Part shown: in pieces, positions 7,587 to 18,429 of the stretch | How positions within the stretch are numbered: the stretch's first letter is position 1 | Layout of the letters: each line of letters begins with the position of its first letter | Assembly (NCBI RefSeq): GCF_013299185.1 | Contig: NZ_JAAFKG010000009.1 | Location: forward strand, 62,001-126,000 | Origin: Microcoleus sp. bin48.metabat.b7b8b9.023 | GTDB taxonomy: Bacteria; Cyanobacteriota; Cyanobacteriia; Cyanobacteriales; Microcoleaceae | DNA: 64,000 nt | Direction of reading: 5' to 3' | Translations under genes and position numbers: made by a program | The notes under the pieces: generated by a model | What the model saw: the letters and a program-made list of their open reading frames with translations, nothing else | The model's database searches: none | Told to the model about the DNA's origin: nothing

Positions 7587-9455
7587 ATGATCGTTAGCCC
7601 CAAAAAGGAAACTGCTCAGGTCAAGGTGGAAGATACTCAGATTGCAGACACCAAGGCCCCAGAGACTAAAATTGCAGATAAAAAAACCGCCCAAAAGCAA
7701 TCCCCGAAAAAAGCCGCGCGGAAGATGCCGCGGTGGGCCCTCGGTTTGCTTGCAGCCGGGTTGCTAGCTGTACCGACTACCATATATATATCAAAAAGTC
7801 GATCGCAGCCGAAAGTAGATGCGATCGCAGCGATGACAGTGCCGGTGGAAGCACAAAACCTGACGGTGCGGATCACGTCGAGCGGGACGGTACAACCCGT
7901 ACAGCGCGTGAATCTCAGCCCCAAAGGCTCCGGCCGGATCGCAGAGTTATTTGTCGAACAGGGCGATCGCGTCGAAGCAGGACAAATCGTCGCCCGCATG
8001 GAAAGCCGCGATGTGGAAGCTCAACTCGCTCAAGCCAAGGCCCGCGAAGCCAGCATTCGAGCGAAACTTGCCAAAATTGAAGCCGGAAATCGATCGGAAG
8101 ACATCGCCAGCGCTCAAGCGCGCTTAGAGCAAGCCCAGGCTACTCTGGCGCAACTCCAAGCCGGCAGCCGCGTCGAAGAAGTTGCAGGAGCCAGAGCCCG
8201 CTTAGAGCAAACTCAAGCCCGCTTGCAGCAACTCAAAGCCGGCAGTCGCGTGGAAGAAGTCAGCCAAGGGCGAGCTCGTTTAGCCCAAGCTCAAGCTCGT
8301 TTAGCAGACGCTCAAACTGGCAGTGTCAAACAAGAAATTGCCCAAGCACAAACGCAAATTGAATCGAGTAAAGCTCAAGCCGAATTAACAGCTCAGCGGG
8401 TGGAACGCAACCGCCCGTTAGTCCAAGAAGGTGCTCTTGCTCAAGATAAACTCGATGAACTGATCAAGGAAAATCGCACTGCCAAAGCTAAGGTAACAGA
8501 AGCCCAAAAACGCCTCCAACAATTGCAAGAAAGTCGGGAGTCGCAAATCCAGCAACTGCAAGCTGCTGTGGAAGTCGAACAGCAAGCATTGAAGCAGTTG
8601 CAAAACGGCACGCGATCGGAAGAAATTACCAAAGCCGAGGCAGAAGTTGCTGAAACTAGAAGTAAATTAGCACAAACAGAAAACGGCAACCGTCCAGAAG
8701 AAATCGCCAAAGCCGAAGCAGCAGTTGCTGAAGCAAAAAGCCAATTAGCCGTACAAGAAAACGGTGCTCGCCCGGAAGAAATAGCTTCGGCTAAAGCTGA
8801 TTTAGCTGAAGCTCAGGCTCAAGTCCGCTTCCAAGAAGTGCAGTTAGAAGATACAAAAGTTCGCGCTCCTTTTGCAGGAGTTATTACCCAAAGATACGCG
8901 ATTCAAGGAGCTTTTGTAACTCCGGCAACTTCGGCTTCGGAAGCGACTTCGGCAACTTCAACATCGATTGTGGCTCTCGCTAGAGATGTGGAAGTTTTAG
9001 CGAAAGTGCCAGAAGCAGATATCAGTCAAATAAAACCCGGTCAAGTGGTGGAAATTGTGGCTGATGCTTATCCCGATAAAGTGTTTAAAGGCAAGGTTAA
9101 ATTGATTGCGCCGGAAGCTGTGAAAGAACGGGATGTGACTTTGTTTCAAGTCCGCGTCGCCATTGACACTGGTAAGGATTTCTTGCAGTCTGGGATGAAT
9201 GTTGATTTGAAATTTGTCGGTCAAAAATTGAGCAATGCTTTGGTTGTTCCAACTGTGGCGATTGTAACTAATAAAGGGCAAACGGGTGTGCTGGTTCCCG
9301 ATGAGAAACAGCAGCCGAAGTTTAAGGCTGTGACGGTTGGATCGACTATTGGTAACAAGATTCAGATTTTAGAGGGTGCTAAGGCGGGCGATCGGGTTTT
9401 TACTGAACTTCCTGCTGGTAAAAAGTTGGAGGATATTATTAAGAATCAGAAGTAG
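7587..9455 (+). CDS. Efflux periplasmic adaptor (HlyD/MacA/DevB type) with a long coiled coil
   Basis: A membrane-fusion adaptor of 622 residues linking an inner-membrane ABC exporter to an outer-membrane channel. Residues 1-48 are charged and cytoplasmic, and a single membrane anchor follows (about 49-68). The lipoyl-like half-motifs are VQRVNLSPKGSGRIAELFV, then QGDRVEAGQIVARME, near 105-145. A very long Ala/Gln/Glu coiled coil follows (about 146-420), in which a roughly 26-residue unit AGSRVEEVAGARARLEQ recurs. After it come LEDTKVRAPFAGVIT and the beta-barrel domain. The start has AGGTGAG upstream. Two MacB-type permease genes follow in the same direction, so this is probably one exporter operon. 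Confidence 0.92.
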   Translation: MIVSPKKETAQVKVEDTQIADTKAPETKIADKKTAQKQSPKKAARKMPRWALGLLAAGLLAVPTTIYISKSRSQPKVDAIAAMTVPVEAQNLTVRITSSGTVQPVQRVNLSPKGSGRIAELFVEQGDRVEAGQIVARMESRDVEAQLAQAKAREASIRAKLAKIEAGNRSEDIASAQARLEQAQATLAQLQAGSRVEEVAGARARLEQTQARLQQLKAGSRVEEVSQGRARLAQAQARLADAQTGSVKQEIAQAQTQIESSKAQAELTAQRVERNRPLVQEGALAQDKLDELIKENRTAKAKVTEAQKRLQQLQESRESQIQQLQAAVEVEQQALKQLQNGTRSEEITKAEAEVAETRSKLAQTENGNRPEEIAKAEAAVAEAKSQLAVQENGARPEEIASAKADLAEAQAQVRFQEVQLEDTKVRAPFAGVITQRYAIQGAFVTPATSASEATSATSTSIVALARDVEVLAKVPEADISQIKPGQVVEIVADAYPDKVFKGKVKLIAPEAVKERDVTLFQVRVAIDTGKDFLQSGMNVDLKFVGQKLSNALVVPTVAIVTNKGQTGVLVPDEKQQPKFKAVTVGSTIGNKIQILEGAKAGDRVFTELPAGKKLEDIIKNQK

Positions 9456-9518
9456 AGGAAGTTGGGAACGAGCAATGTACGGGATGTTATTCCTGGGCAC
9501 AACTCTCATATTAAATAA

Positions 9519-9587
9519 AGGTACGTTGTTGCGCTTGAGCGCTCTTTACAGATATATGAAAGAGCGCTCAAGCGCAACTACATACCT
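9519..9587. repeat. Palindromic element, family 2
   Basis: AGGTACGTTGTTGCGCTTGA with GCGCTC forms one arm; after a short AT-rich loop the other arm reads GAGCGCTCAAGCGCAACTAC, then ATACCT. A second copy is at 41262-41321. It lies between the adaptor and the first permease gene and could act as an intra-operon RNA hairpin. Confidence 0.8.
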
Positions 9588-9704
9588 AAGAGTTAACTTG
9601 TATTTTGTGCCAGTTTCATAAGTCCTGGGATGTAACGGATTTAAATTACTGATTCCCAATTACCAAAAATCGCAAATCCAAAATCTACAATCTAAAATAG
9701 ACTC

Positions 9705-10922
9705 ATGGATATTATTGAAAGCGTCAAAATGGCTGTCACAACTTTGACAGCCAACAAGTTACGCAGCAGCTTGACGATGTTAGGAATTATCATCGGTAAT
9801 GCTTCCGTAATTTCGATGATTGGTATTGGCGAAGGAGCTCAAACCTATATTGCGGGACAGGTTAACTCTCTGGGTTCAAATTTGCTGTTTATCATTCCCG
9901 GAAGTCCTGATGCCCAAAGTCGCCCGGTGATTCCTCCTCAAACTTTGGTTTTGGATGATGCAGAGGCGATCGCCTCTCAAGTCCCTTCTGTCGAAGCAGT
10001 CGCACCAACTCTCAATGACAGTCAAATCGTTACTTTCCGCAATAAAAATGTTTCGTCTTCGATTGTCGGAACTACTCCTGAGTTTCTGCCGGTGAGAAGC
10101 TTTGATGTTGGTCAAGGTCGTTTTTTAAACAAGCTAGATTTAGAAAGACAAGAAAATGTAGTTGCTTTAGGTTCAGAAGCTGCTGAACAATTGTTTGGCA
10201 ATACTCAGCCTGTCGGTCAATATGTTCGCATCAAAAACGCAACTTTTCAAGTGATTGGAGTGATGCAGGCTAAGGGTTCGAGTTTTGGTGACAATCAAGA
10301 TATGAATGTTTATTTGCCGCTAACAACGATGGCTAACCGCATTGTCGGTCGCTCGTCTCCCTACGGTACTAAGGTAACATTTATTTCGGTTTCTGTGAAA
10401 GATGAGAAGTTAATGAGTGCGGCGCAATTTCAAATTGAAAATTTGCTGCGTTTGCGTCACAATATTACTAAGGAAGATGATTTTACTGTCCGAAATCAGA
10501 AGGATTTAATGAAGACTTTGGGCAGCATTACTGGTGCTTTGACTCTGATGTTGGCTTTTGTGGCGGCGATTTCGCTGTTTGTGGGCGGCATCGGAATTAT
10601 GAATATCATGCTGGTTTCTGTTACCGAACGTACTAAGGAAATTGGACTGCGAAAGGCGATCGGTGCTTCTCCTCAGGATATTCTGATTCAGTTTATGATT
10701 GAGGCTGTGATTTTGTCGGCTGCTGGTGGTGCGATCGGTACTGGATTTGGTATTGGTGGCGTTTTGTTAGTGTCTGCTTTTACTCCTCTGCAAGCTAGTG
10801 TGTCTCCAGTGGCGATCGCCCTTGCAGTTGGTGTTTCCGGCGGTATCGGCTTATTCTTCGGCGTTGTACCGGCCAAACAAGCTGCGAAACTCGACCCGAT
10901 TGTTGCACTCAGAAGCGCTTAA
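9705..10922 (+). CDS. ABC exporter permease, MacB/FtsX family (copy 1)
   Basis: A 405-residue permease with the MacB architecture: first membrane helix in ANKLRSSLTMLGIIIGNASV, a MacB_PCD periplasmic domain (about 50-270), then three C-terminal helices of the FtsX domain beginning at LTLMLAFVAAISLFVGGIGI and including NIMLVSVTERTKEIGLRKA, the region that contacts the ATPase. It lacks the ATPase domain that MacB of enteric bacteria carries in the same chain. It is very similar in length and sequence to the next gene, a tandem duplicate. Confidence 0.94.
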   Translation: MDIIESVKMAVTTLTANKLRSSLTMLGIIIGNASVISMIGIGEGAQTYIAGQVNSLGSNLLFIIPGSPDAQSRPVIPPQTLVLDDAEAIASQVPSVEAVAPTLNDSQIVTFRNKNVSSSIVGTTPEFLPVRSFDVGQGRFLNKLDLERQENVVALGSEAAEQLFGNTQPVGQYVRIKNATFQVIGVMQAKGSSFGDNQDMNVYLPLTTMANRIVGRSSPYGTKVTFISVSVKDEKLMSAAQFQIENLLRLRHNITKEDDFTVRNQKDLMKTLGSITGALTLMLAFVAAISLFVGGIGIMNIMLVSVTERTKEIGLRKAIGASPQDILIQFMIEAVILSAAGGAIGTGFGIGGVLLVSAFTPLQASVSPVAIALAVGVSGGIGLFFGVVPAKQAAKLDPIVALRSA

Positions 10923-10945
10923 TTAGTCATTAATCATTACTCACT

Positions 10946-11004
10946 GGTTCGTAGTGAGGACTTTAGTCCTTACAATTGAAGGACTAAAGTCCTCACTACG
11001 AACC
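10946..11004. repeat. Palindromic REP-like element (family 1) between the two permeases
   Basis: GGTTCGTAGTGAGGACTTTA with GTCCT on the left and the complementary AGGACTAAAGTCCTCACTAC with GAACC on the right. It fills most of the 101-base gap between the duplicated permease genes. Confidence 0.9.
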
Positions 11005-11023
11005 AATTCCCTATTCCCCTATT

Positions 11024-12244
<1,221 letters not shown>

Positions 12245-12570
12245 TAAATATTTACTTACGTAACTATACAATTTGTTGCTTTTATGATTTCACAAACATC
12301 TTTATCTAAACTTTAAAAACTATACTCATTTTGTAAAGAATTAACAAAAAGATAGTTTTAATGCAGTTTTAATGCTTGTGTTATTACCTAGTTCAATTGT
12401 GCAAAACTTCATAAAGAACCAGTTATATTTTAAAGATTTAATAAAGTTCCGTTAGGGTGTTTACAGTCGAGCCATAAAGTTGATTAAGCTTAAACCAACA
12501 ACAAACAGACCCAAGCATCTACCGACAATACAAATTCAGCAAGTTTAATCTTAATATCCAATAAATAATC
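12245..12570. other. AT-rich intergenic region upstream of the RTX-haloperoxidase gene
   Basis: The 326 bases are AT-rich, with TTTAATGCAGTTTTAATGCT (about 12356-12375) as a short direct repeat. No gene, hairpin or clear promoter pair was recognised. It probably holds the promoter of the next gene, since the upstream operon ends here. Confidence 0.4.
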
Positions 12571-14301
12571 ATGGCATCCCTAACCCCAAGTGTTAAATTT
12601 GACTACCTCGAAGGAACCACCCAAAGCGACACACTTAAAGGCTTGGATGGCAACGACATACTTTACGCCAACAGCGGAGACGACCTTCTCGCAGGCGATG
12701 CAGGGAAAGACAAAATCTGCGGCGATCAAGGGAACGACACCATTTTCGGCGGCGCAGACAATGACATCCTCTGGGGAGGAAAAGGCAACGACCTAATTTC
12801 GGGCGAATCCGGCAACGACACCATTTACGGCGGCGCAGGCAGCGATAGCATGACCGGCGGCGAAGGCGACGATATATTTGCCATCAGTAAAGGCAGCGGC
12901 GGTTCAACTGTAGCCACAGCCGACTTTATCGCCGATTTCGGCAACGGAAATGACAAAATTCGATTGCTAGACGGCCTGACTTTTAACGATTTAAATATCC
13001 AGCAAGGGACGGGCAGCAACAGCAACAGCGCCGTAATTCAAGACAAACTTACCGGGGAATATTTAGCAGTATTGCAAGGAGTCAACAGCAGCAGCATCAG
13101 CAGCAGCAACTTCACAACCTTTATATCGGGAAACGCCGTCACAGACTGGAACGGCGCCTTACTCGACGCCGTGCGGACAGCCAGCACCGCGCCTCCTTTG
13201 GCCTCCCGCAACATGGCAATGGTTCAGGCAGCCGTTTACGACTCTGTTAACTCAATCACCAAAAAATATACCCCTTACAAAGTCAGCATCGATGCACCAG
13301 CGGGCGCGTCACCAGAAGCCGCCACCGCAGCCTCCGCCCACCGCGTTTTACTCAGTCTCTATCCAGCCCAAGCAGTCAAATTCAATGAAACATACGCATC
13401 GTCTCTAGCCAAAATCCCCGACGGTAAAGCTAAAAACGACGGTATCGCCCTCGGACAACAGGTTGCCGATCGAATTATCGCTTTGCGGAGTACAGATGGC
13501 GCCAGCAAAGTCGTGCCGTACACGGCCAAAACAGACCTCGGCAGTTGGGTGTCCACTCCCCCCGCCCTAGCTGCGGCCCTGGCGCCACAGTGGCCGGATG
13601 TGACTCCGTTTGCGATGACTAGCGGTTCTCAGTTCCGCCCGTCGGGCCCGCCCGCCCTGGATAGCGCCAAGTACGCAGCGGAATTTAACGAAGTCAAAGA
13701 AATCGGCAAAAGTGACAGCTTAACGCGCACGCCAGATCAAACTGCGATCGCCAAATTCTGGGCCAACGGCGCCGGTACTTTTACACCTCCGGGCCACTGG
13801 AACCAAATCGCCCAAGAAGCAGCAGCCCTAGCGGGTAACTCTCTGGAGGATAACGCCCGGTTGTTCGCGCTGCTGAATATGGCCCAAGCCGATGCAGCGA
13901 TTACCTCCTGGGATGCCAAGTACCAGTACAACTTGTGGCGGCCCGTGACAGCTATCCGCCAAGCTGAGACAGACAACAACCCCAACACGACGGCAGACCC
14001 CCTGTGGGCTCCACTGATAACGACTCCGCCTTTCCCCGAGTACACGTCGGGCCACAGTACCTTTAGCGGTGCGGCAGAGCCTGTTATGAATGCTGTATTC
14101 GGTTCGGATTTTGGCTTTGCGGATAAGGGAGATAAAACTGTCAACAGTTTGCGAACTTATGAAAACTTTGCCCAAGCTGCTGATGAATCGGGGATGAGTC
14201 GCATTTACGGAGGCATCCATTTCATGACTGCTAACGTAGATGGTTTGAGTTCTGGTAGAAAGGTGGGCAACTATGTTGTCGAGAATTTCTTGAAAGCGTA
14301 A
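12571..14301 (+). CDS. RTX-repeat protein with vanadium haloperoxidase/PAP2-type catalytic domain
   Basis: A 576-residue two-part protein. Residues 13-105 are calcium-binding RTX nonapeptides of the GGxGxD type, such as GGADNDILWGGKGNDLISG, normally linked to type I secretion. Residues about 188-570 form a vanadium-dependent haloperoxidase / acid phosphatase fold. The vanadate-phosphate pocket is complete: K450 and R457 in KYQYNLWRP, S493-G494-H495 in YTSGHSTFSG, and R544 with H550 in SRIYGGIH. Such enzymes oxidise halide with peroxide, or hydrolyse phosphate esters. With RTX at the N-terminus and no signal peptide, export through a TolC-type channel is plausible. Whether bromide, chloride or phosphate is used cannot be read from sequence. 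Confidence 0.9.
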   Translation: MASLTPSVKFDYLEGTTQSDTLKGLDGNDILYANSGDDLLAGDAGKDKICGDQGNDTIFGGADNDILWGGKGNDLISGESGNDTIYGGAGSDSMTGGEGDDIFAISKGSGGSTVATADFIADFGNGNDKIRLLDGLTFNDLNIQQGTGSNSNSAVIQDKLTGEYLAVLQGVNSSSISSSNFTTFISGNAVTDWNGALLDAVRTASTAPPLASRNMAMVQAAVYDSVNSITKKYTPYKVSIDAPAGASPEAATAASAHRVLLSLYPAQAVKFNETYASSLAKIPDGKAKNDGIALGQQVADRIIALRSTDGASKVVPYTAKTDLGSWVSTPPALAAALAPQWPDVTPFAMTSGSQFRPSGPPALDSAKYAAEFNEVKEIGKSDSLTRTPDQTAIAKFWANGAGTFTPPGHWNQIAQEAAALAGNSLEDNARLFALLNMAQADAAITSWDAKYQYNLWRPVTAIRQAETDNNPNTTADPLWAPLITTPPFPEYTSGHSTFSGAAEPVMNAVFGSDFGFADKGDKTVNSLRTYENFAQAADESGMSRIYGGIHFMTANVDGLSSGRKVGNYVVENFLKA

Positions 14302-14304
14302 GAA

Positions 14305-14556
14305 ATTAGCAGTCCTCTCTGAAGGTTTGTAGTAAGAAATTAGCAGTCCTCTCTGAAGGTTTGTAGTGAGGACTTCAGTCCTCTCTGAAGGTTTGTAGCG
14401 AGGACTTCAGTCCTCTCTGAAGGTTTGTAGCGAGGACTTCAGTCCTCTCTGAAGGTTTGTAGTAAGGACTTCAGTCCTCTCTGAAGGTTTGTAGTGAGGA
14501 CTTCAGTCCTCTCTTAAGTTTTTAGTCAATAAGGACTAAAGTCCTTACTACAAACC
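14305..14556. repeat. Tandemly amplified half of palindrome family 1
   Basis: About seven direct repeats of a 32-base unit, GAAGGTTTGTAGTGAGGACT followed by TCAGTCCTCTCT, vary mainly at TAGTGAG, TAGCGAG and TAGTAAG. The array ends with one complementary arm, AAGGACTAAAGTCCTTACTA with CAAACC. The left half of the palindrome has thus been multiplied while a single right half closes the array. It fills the space between two convergent genes. Confidence 0.9.
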
Positions 14557-14559
14557 TGT

Positions 14560-17500
14560 TTATTCGAGCAATTCTACGGTGCCGAGATAGCCATCAACTC
14601 GGACTTTTTGACCGTCTCGCAGCCGAGTTGTCGCTTCAGCAATATTCATGACTGCGGGAATTTTGTACTCGCGGGCGATAATTGCTCCGTGAGATAGTTG
14701 CCCGCCAACTTCGGCGATAATTGCTGTTGCGCCTAATAGCAGCGGTGCCCAACCTGCATCAGTGTATGGCACAACGGCGATCGCACTTTCGCCTAAATCT
14801 GTGTTCGCGGTGCGGCAAATTTTGACAAAGCCTTCGACGCAGCCGATACTTGCCGGAATTCCCTGCATGATATTAGTTGCGGATTCTGCAAGTTCGATCG
14901 ACCTTTTCTGAGAATTCGGCAGCAGATTGCCGTAGACTACAGGGGGAATCGGGCGATCGCGATCGGCTTTCAACTGTGCGCGTCTTTCCCTAATTGTATC
15001 CTGAAACGAAACACTCGCACCTTTACGAATCCACCCCTGAACTTCCGCAAATTCCAAATAAAAGATATCCCCTGCTTCCTCAAATACACCCATTGCCAAG
15101 CCGCCTGCTTCAATTGCCAAAAAAGTCCAGCGCAAATGAGCCAACAACCGCGCGTAAATTTCGCTAATTTCATTTTTGACTATCGCTCTTTCCCGACACT
15201 TATCTAAACGCCACTTCTGCCAAAAAGTCAAGCTTAATTCACGCTTGAATGCTGAATTAGTTACAGCAGATTTAAGAGCCATATTCACTAACAGTTTTTG
15301 GTAAACTTCCGGTTGTTCGCGCCAAGTAGCAACAGCAATATCCGTCCCCACCTCGCTCAAATATCCGTAACTATCCAGCCACTGTGCAAACTCTGCTTGC
15401 AAACCCGAACTTTCGGCAAATACCCGTGTTAATTGTGCAGTTGAAATAGTTTCCTCAGATTCCGAAATTGCAGCTTCTCGCAACTTGTCAGCCAACTGCT
15501 GCAAAGCTCGTACCGAAGCAATTTCAGGAGCATTTTCATTGTCAAGCCATTCATCGGGAACCCGAAAAATTGCTTTGCGAATTGCCAGCCCGATCGGCCC
15601 TAGAATATTGTAGTAAGTAATCGGCTTCAGCCACTCCTGAATTTGCTCAGATTTATCCAACAACTTCCTTAAATCTTGGTAATTGGGCATGGGGAATTGG
15701 GCATGGGGAATTGGGCATTGGGCATGGGGAATTGGGAATTGGGCATTGGGCATTGGGAATTGGGCATTGGGAATTAATATTCCTTCTTCATTCTTCCCTC
15801 TTCCTTCTTCCCTCTTCCTTCTTCCTTCTTCCTTCTCTGACTTCTCCAGACTTTCGATTGCTGGTAAAAAAATAGAAGTACGATCGCCCTTAAATTCTGC
15901 ATTCAGCGCCCGTTCCCGCCGCACCAGACGCCACAAACCCGGCAAAGAAGGCAAAATCTTCCCCAAAGGCGGCTTACCCATCTTCTGCCCTCTGAGCAAA
16001 AATTCTAAACCCTGCTCCGGCAATCCCATCATCCGAAAGATTTCGCCCAACAAAGTCGCATTGAAATAAGCGTGAGAACCCAGCAAAGTCGCCGTTTCGT
16101 TGAAATTTAGATGAGCAGCTTTCTCGCCCAAAACCACCCGAAAAATCTCTCCCCAAACCCCGCAAGTGAGCGGCCGATTAATCGACCAAGTTAGCGGGCG
16201 AATTGCACCAGGAATCACTTCAGCGGCAATAGTGCGAGTCCAAAACGGCTGCAAATTAGTAATCGGACGGCTTTGCAAAATCCAAACTTTTTCCCCGTCC
16301 CAACTCCACTCAATATCCTGCGGGATGCCGTGAAAAAAAGCTTCGATAGCTTGGGCTACTTTCACCAACTCTGCGACAAGAGATTTATCTATAATTGAAT
16401 TCGTTTCAATTTTATTTAAACTTGATTCTAAAGATTCAGTAGTGCTAAAATCTATTTCTAAATGAACCGGAGTAAATTGCCCGCCGACAACCGATTCCGC
16501 TCCTCCCGGTAAAGCTTCAACAATTACCTCGGAACCGCCATCTAAAGGATTGCGGGTGAACATAACTCCCGCAACTTTGCCATCAATATAAGGCTGAATC
16601 AAAACAGCCATTTGGGTATCGGGCAGTTGTCGCTGTCTGCGATAAGCGACTGCTTGGGAAGTCCAATAAGACTGGCGGCAGCGGTTAATTGCATCAAGCA
16701 ATTCTGCTTCAGTAGAAACAGGCCCGATAGTTTCATATTGTCCGGCGGCGGAACTAAAATCCCCGTCTTCTCCCGCAGCAGAAGAGCGTACAATCATCGG
16801 ATTTTGGATTTTAGATTTGATATTTTGGATGAAAGCATTAGAAATTAATAATTCCTCAGCATTTCCTCCATCCCCGATGCCCGATGCCCGATGCCCGATG
16901 CCCGATTTATTCAACAACTCCTCAGCATTTCCTCCATCCCCGATGCCCGATGCCCGATGCCCAATGCCCGATTCATTCAACAATATCCAACCCGAAGGTA
17001 CGTTAAAATTAGCTCGTTTTAGCTGGGACAACCTAGTAGCCTTATCGCCGCAGATTGCAGCATCCAACGAGTCATCCAGAGAAAACAATTGTTCCGATTT
17101 AGATAAAGCCATATCATCACCCTGACTGAGATTAATTGCAGCTAATAAAACTCCCAATCCTGCTGCTGCTAAGAATTCCGGCAAAGATTGACGCCACACC
17201 CAAACCCAGATGGGCGTGCACAAACAGCCGCAGCGGGAAGCAAAGAGTCTCGCCCGATCGCCCTTTTGCCACCACCGCCGTGCCAAACCCCACACCAGCA
17301 GCCCCCAAATGCCCGATGAGACAGCCACCGGAGGCGAAAATACCAAAAGACCCCAAACAGCGTTAGTCACACCTCCACCTCGGGCGATCGCATATCTGGC
17401 CGCAACCAGAGGAATTAACAGGGCGATCGCAGGTGAATCAGGAAACCAAAATCTCCCCGCCAAAACTGGTAGAATACCCCTGGCAATTTCCGCCAACACC

Positions 17501-17697
17501 GCAGCAATTCCCGCCAACTTCCCCCCGTGAATAAAAGCAGCCGACACCCCCACATTCCCCGTGCCCAACCGCCTCAAATCTTTACCGCCCAGCAGCCGCA
17601 CCGCCCAGCGAGTAAGTGGCAAAGCGCCGAGGGCGAAACTGGCGGTTAACAGAAGTGCGATCGACAACAGCGGCATAAAGGGGATTTCTAATTTCAA
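14560..17697 (-). CDS. PlsY-like membrane domain fused to an ATP-grasp/phosphohistidine dikinase
   Basis: A 1045-residue fusion. Residues 1-190 resemble the acyl-phosphate glycerol-3-phosphate acyltransferase PlsY, with hydrophobic helices and [19 protein letters not shown] matching the first PlsY motif; the second, normally GGKGVAT, is degenerate ([12 protein letters not shown]). From about 200 a PPDK/PEP-synthase ATP-grasp domain follows ([20 protein letters not shown] near 301; [19 protein letters not shown] near 381; [20 protein letters not shown] near 461). The C-terminal swivelling domain carries the phosphorylatable His1003 in [19 protein letters not shown]. The PEP-binding TIM barrel is absent, so the order is that of rifampicin phosphotransferase-like dikinases. 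Two blocks, residues 242-284 and 619-673, are translated repeats. Substrate unknown. Confidence 0.88.
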   Translation of the reverse strand: MKLEIPFMPLLSIALLLTASFALGALPLTRWAVRLLGGKDLRRLGTGNVGVSAAFIHGGKLAGIAAVLAEIARGILPVLAGRFWFPDSPAIALLIPLVAARYAIARGGGVTNAVWGLLVFSPPVAVSSGIWGLLVWGLARRWWQKGDRARLFASRCGCLCTPIWVWVWRQSLPEFLAAAGLGVLLAAINLSQGDDMALSKSEQLFSLDDSLDAAICGDKATRLSQLKRANFNVPSGWILLNESGIGHRASGIGDGGNAEELLNKSGIGHRASGIGDGGNAEELLISNAFIQNIKSKIQNPMIVRSSAAGEDGDFSSAAGQYETIGPVSTEAELLDAINRCRQSYWTSQAVAYRRQRQLPDTQMAVLIQPYIDGKVAGVMFTRNPLDGGSEVIVEALPGGAESVVGGQFTPVHLEIDFSTTESLESSLNKIETNSIIDKSLVAELVKVAQAIEAFFHGIPQDIEWSWDGEKVWILQSRPITNLQPFWTRTIAAEVIPGAIRPLTWSINRPLTCGVWGEIFRVVLGEKAAHLNFNETATLLGSHAYFNATLLGEIFRMMGLPEQGLEFLLRGQKMGKPPLGKILPSLPGLWRLVRRERALNAEFKGDRTSIFLPAIESLEKSEKEEGRRKREEGRGKNEEGILIPNAQFPMPNAQFPIPHAQCPIPHAQFPMPNYQDLRKLLDKSEQIQEWLKPITYYNILGPIGLAIRKAIFRVPDEWLDNENAPEIASVRALQQLADKLREAAISESEETISTAQLTRVFAESSGLQAEFAQWLDSYGYLSEVGTDIAVATWREQPEVYQKLLVNMALKSAVTNSAFKRELSLTFWQKWRLDKCRERAIVKNEISEIYARLLAHLRWTFLAIEAGGLAMGVFEEAGDIFYLEFAEVQGWIRKGASVSFQDTIRERRAQLKADRDRPIPPVVYGNLLPNSQKRSIELAESATNIMQGIPASIGCVEGFVKICRTANTDLGESAIAVVPYTDAGWAPLLLGATAIIAEVGGQLSHGAIIAREYKIPAVMNIAEATTRLRDGQKVRVDGYLGTVELLE
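15680..15840. repeat. Heptamer and CTTCCTT repeats inside the dikinase gene
   Basis: GGGCATGGGGAATTG-type heptamers (15687-15776) and CTTCCTT runs (15781-15834) lie in frame inside the coding sequence. On the minus strand they encode the Asn-Ala-Gln-Phe-Pro-type repeat [17 protein letters not shown] and the Glu/Arg/Lys-rich [19 protein letters not shown]. The frame is open through the whole block. Confidence 0.9.
16853..16982. repeat. Duplicated 63-base unit with CCCGATG heptamers inside the dikinase gene
   Basis: The unit CTCAGCATTTCCTCCATCCC followed by several CGATGCC heptamers occurs twice in tandem. It encodes two copies of [20 protein letters not shown], each unit 21 residues long, so the frame is kept. 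It splits the start of the ATP-grasp domain from its glycine-rich loop. Confidence 0.9.
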
Positions 17698-17811
17698 TCT
17701 CTAAGTATTATGGCTGCAATTCACTCAAATTTTCAGTCTTCGGATATATTGCACGATCGCCAATAGCACATAAAATACTAGAGAAGTACAGTAAATAAGG
17801 ATTTGAACCAA

Positions 17812-18006
17812 ATGGTAGAGAACAACCTAATGATTCCGATCGCAGTTCTTGGTGTTGGATTTGTCGCTGCGGTTAGTATCGGCTCCATTGCGTGGTATAA
17901 TTCCAAGCGCCCCCCGGGTTGGGAATCCAAAGAACGGCCTGATTTTGTTCCAAAAGTTGATAAAGATGATTTGATTGCAGATGTTTCTGAGTCCAAAGGT
18001 AAATAA
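17812..18006 (+). CDS. psb35: Psb35-like photosystem II assembly small membrane protein
   Basis: A 64-residue protein with one N-terminal membrane helix (IPIAVLGVGFVAAVSIGSIA) followed by WYNSKRPPGWESKERPDFVP and a charged tail. The helix plus NSKRPxGWExKERP signature is what I recall for cyanobacterial Psb35 (Ssl2148 type), which stabilises the CP47 assembly module with high-light-inducible proteins in the thylakoid; this rests on memory. I chose ATG 17812 because AAGG lies upstream at a usable distance; a TTG at 17803 would add three residues. It is monocistronic and divergent from the dikinase gene. Confidence 0.6.
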   Translation: MVENNLMIPIAVLGVGFVAAVSIGSIAWYNSKRPPGWESKERPDFVPKVDKDDLIADVSESKGK

Positions 18007-18040
18007 TAAAAAGTTTATTGAGACGAAGAAAAACTGAGAT

Positions 18041-18130
18041 AGGACTTGTGAATTAATGAGAAAACTTTGTCGTTGCACCCAGAACGCTGCAATTTTAAGG
18101 GCTGGGTTTTCCATTTTTTGCACAAGTCCT
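18041..18130. repeat. Inverted repeat with AGGACTTGTG ends
   Basis: AGGACTTGTG at 18041-18050 and CACAAGTCCT at 18121-18130 are exact complements bounding a 90-base segment, the look of a small MITE. It lies just downstream of the Psb35-like gene and could also form the transcript end. Confidence 0.55.
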
Positions 18131-18296
18131 GTATTTATATTGTAATGAAGAACATATTAATAAAAATTCTGATATCCTCTCTGGTAGAACAACAACAAGC
18201 AAAAAAAATATATTAGCGAATGCGGCGTTGCCGATCTACGGCATGAAAGACTCAATTTAAACAGTTGACCTGTGACAGTTGACCTGTGACAGCGAA

Positions 18297-18333
18297 GTGA
18301 TAAGAACGGAGATTTAAACTCCGCTCTTATCAC
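18297..18333. repeat. 15-base stem hairpin
   Basis: GTGATAAGAACGGAG and CTCCGCTCTTATCAC pair with a single mismatch around a seven-base loop. It is preceded by a twice-repeated CAGTTGACCTGTGA 14-mer (18262-18290). No T-run follows, so termination is not certain. Confidence 0.5.
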
Positions 18334-18429
18334 AATCTGCCGACCTGAGTAAGGGCTTCAAACCCCTTCTATTCGGTGAAAAAATGAAACAAGCCAGTCA
18401 ATATAGCTGAATTTTCAAGTGATTCATTT

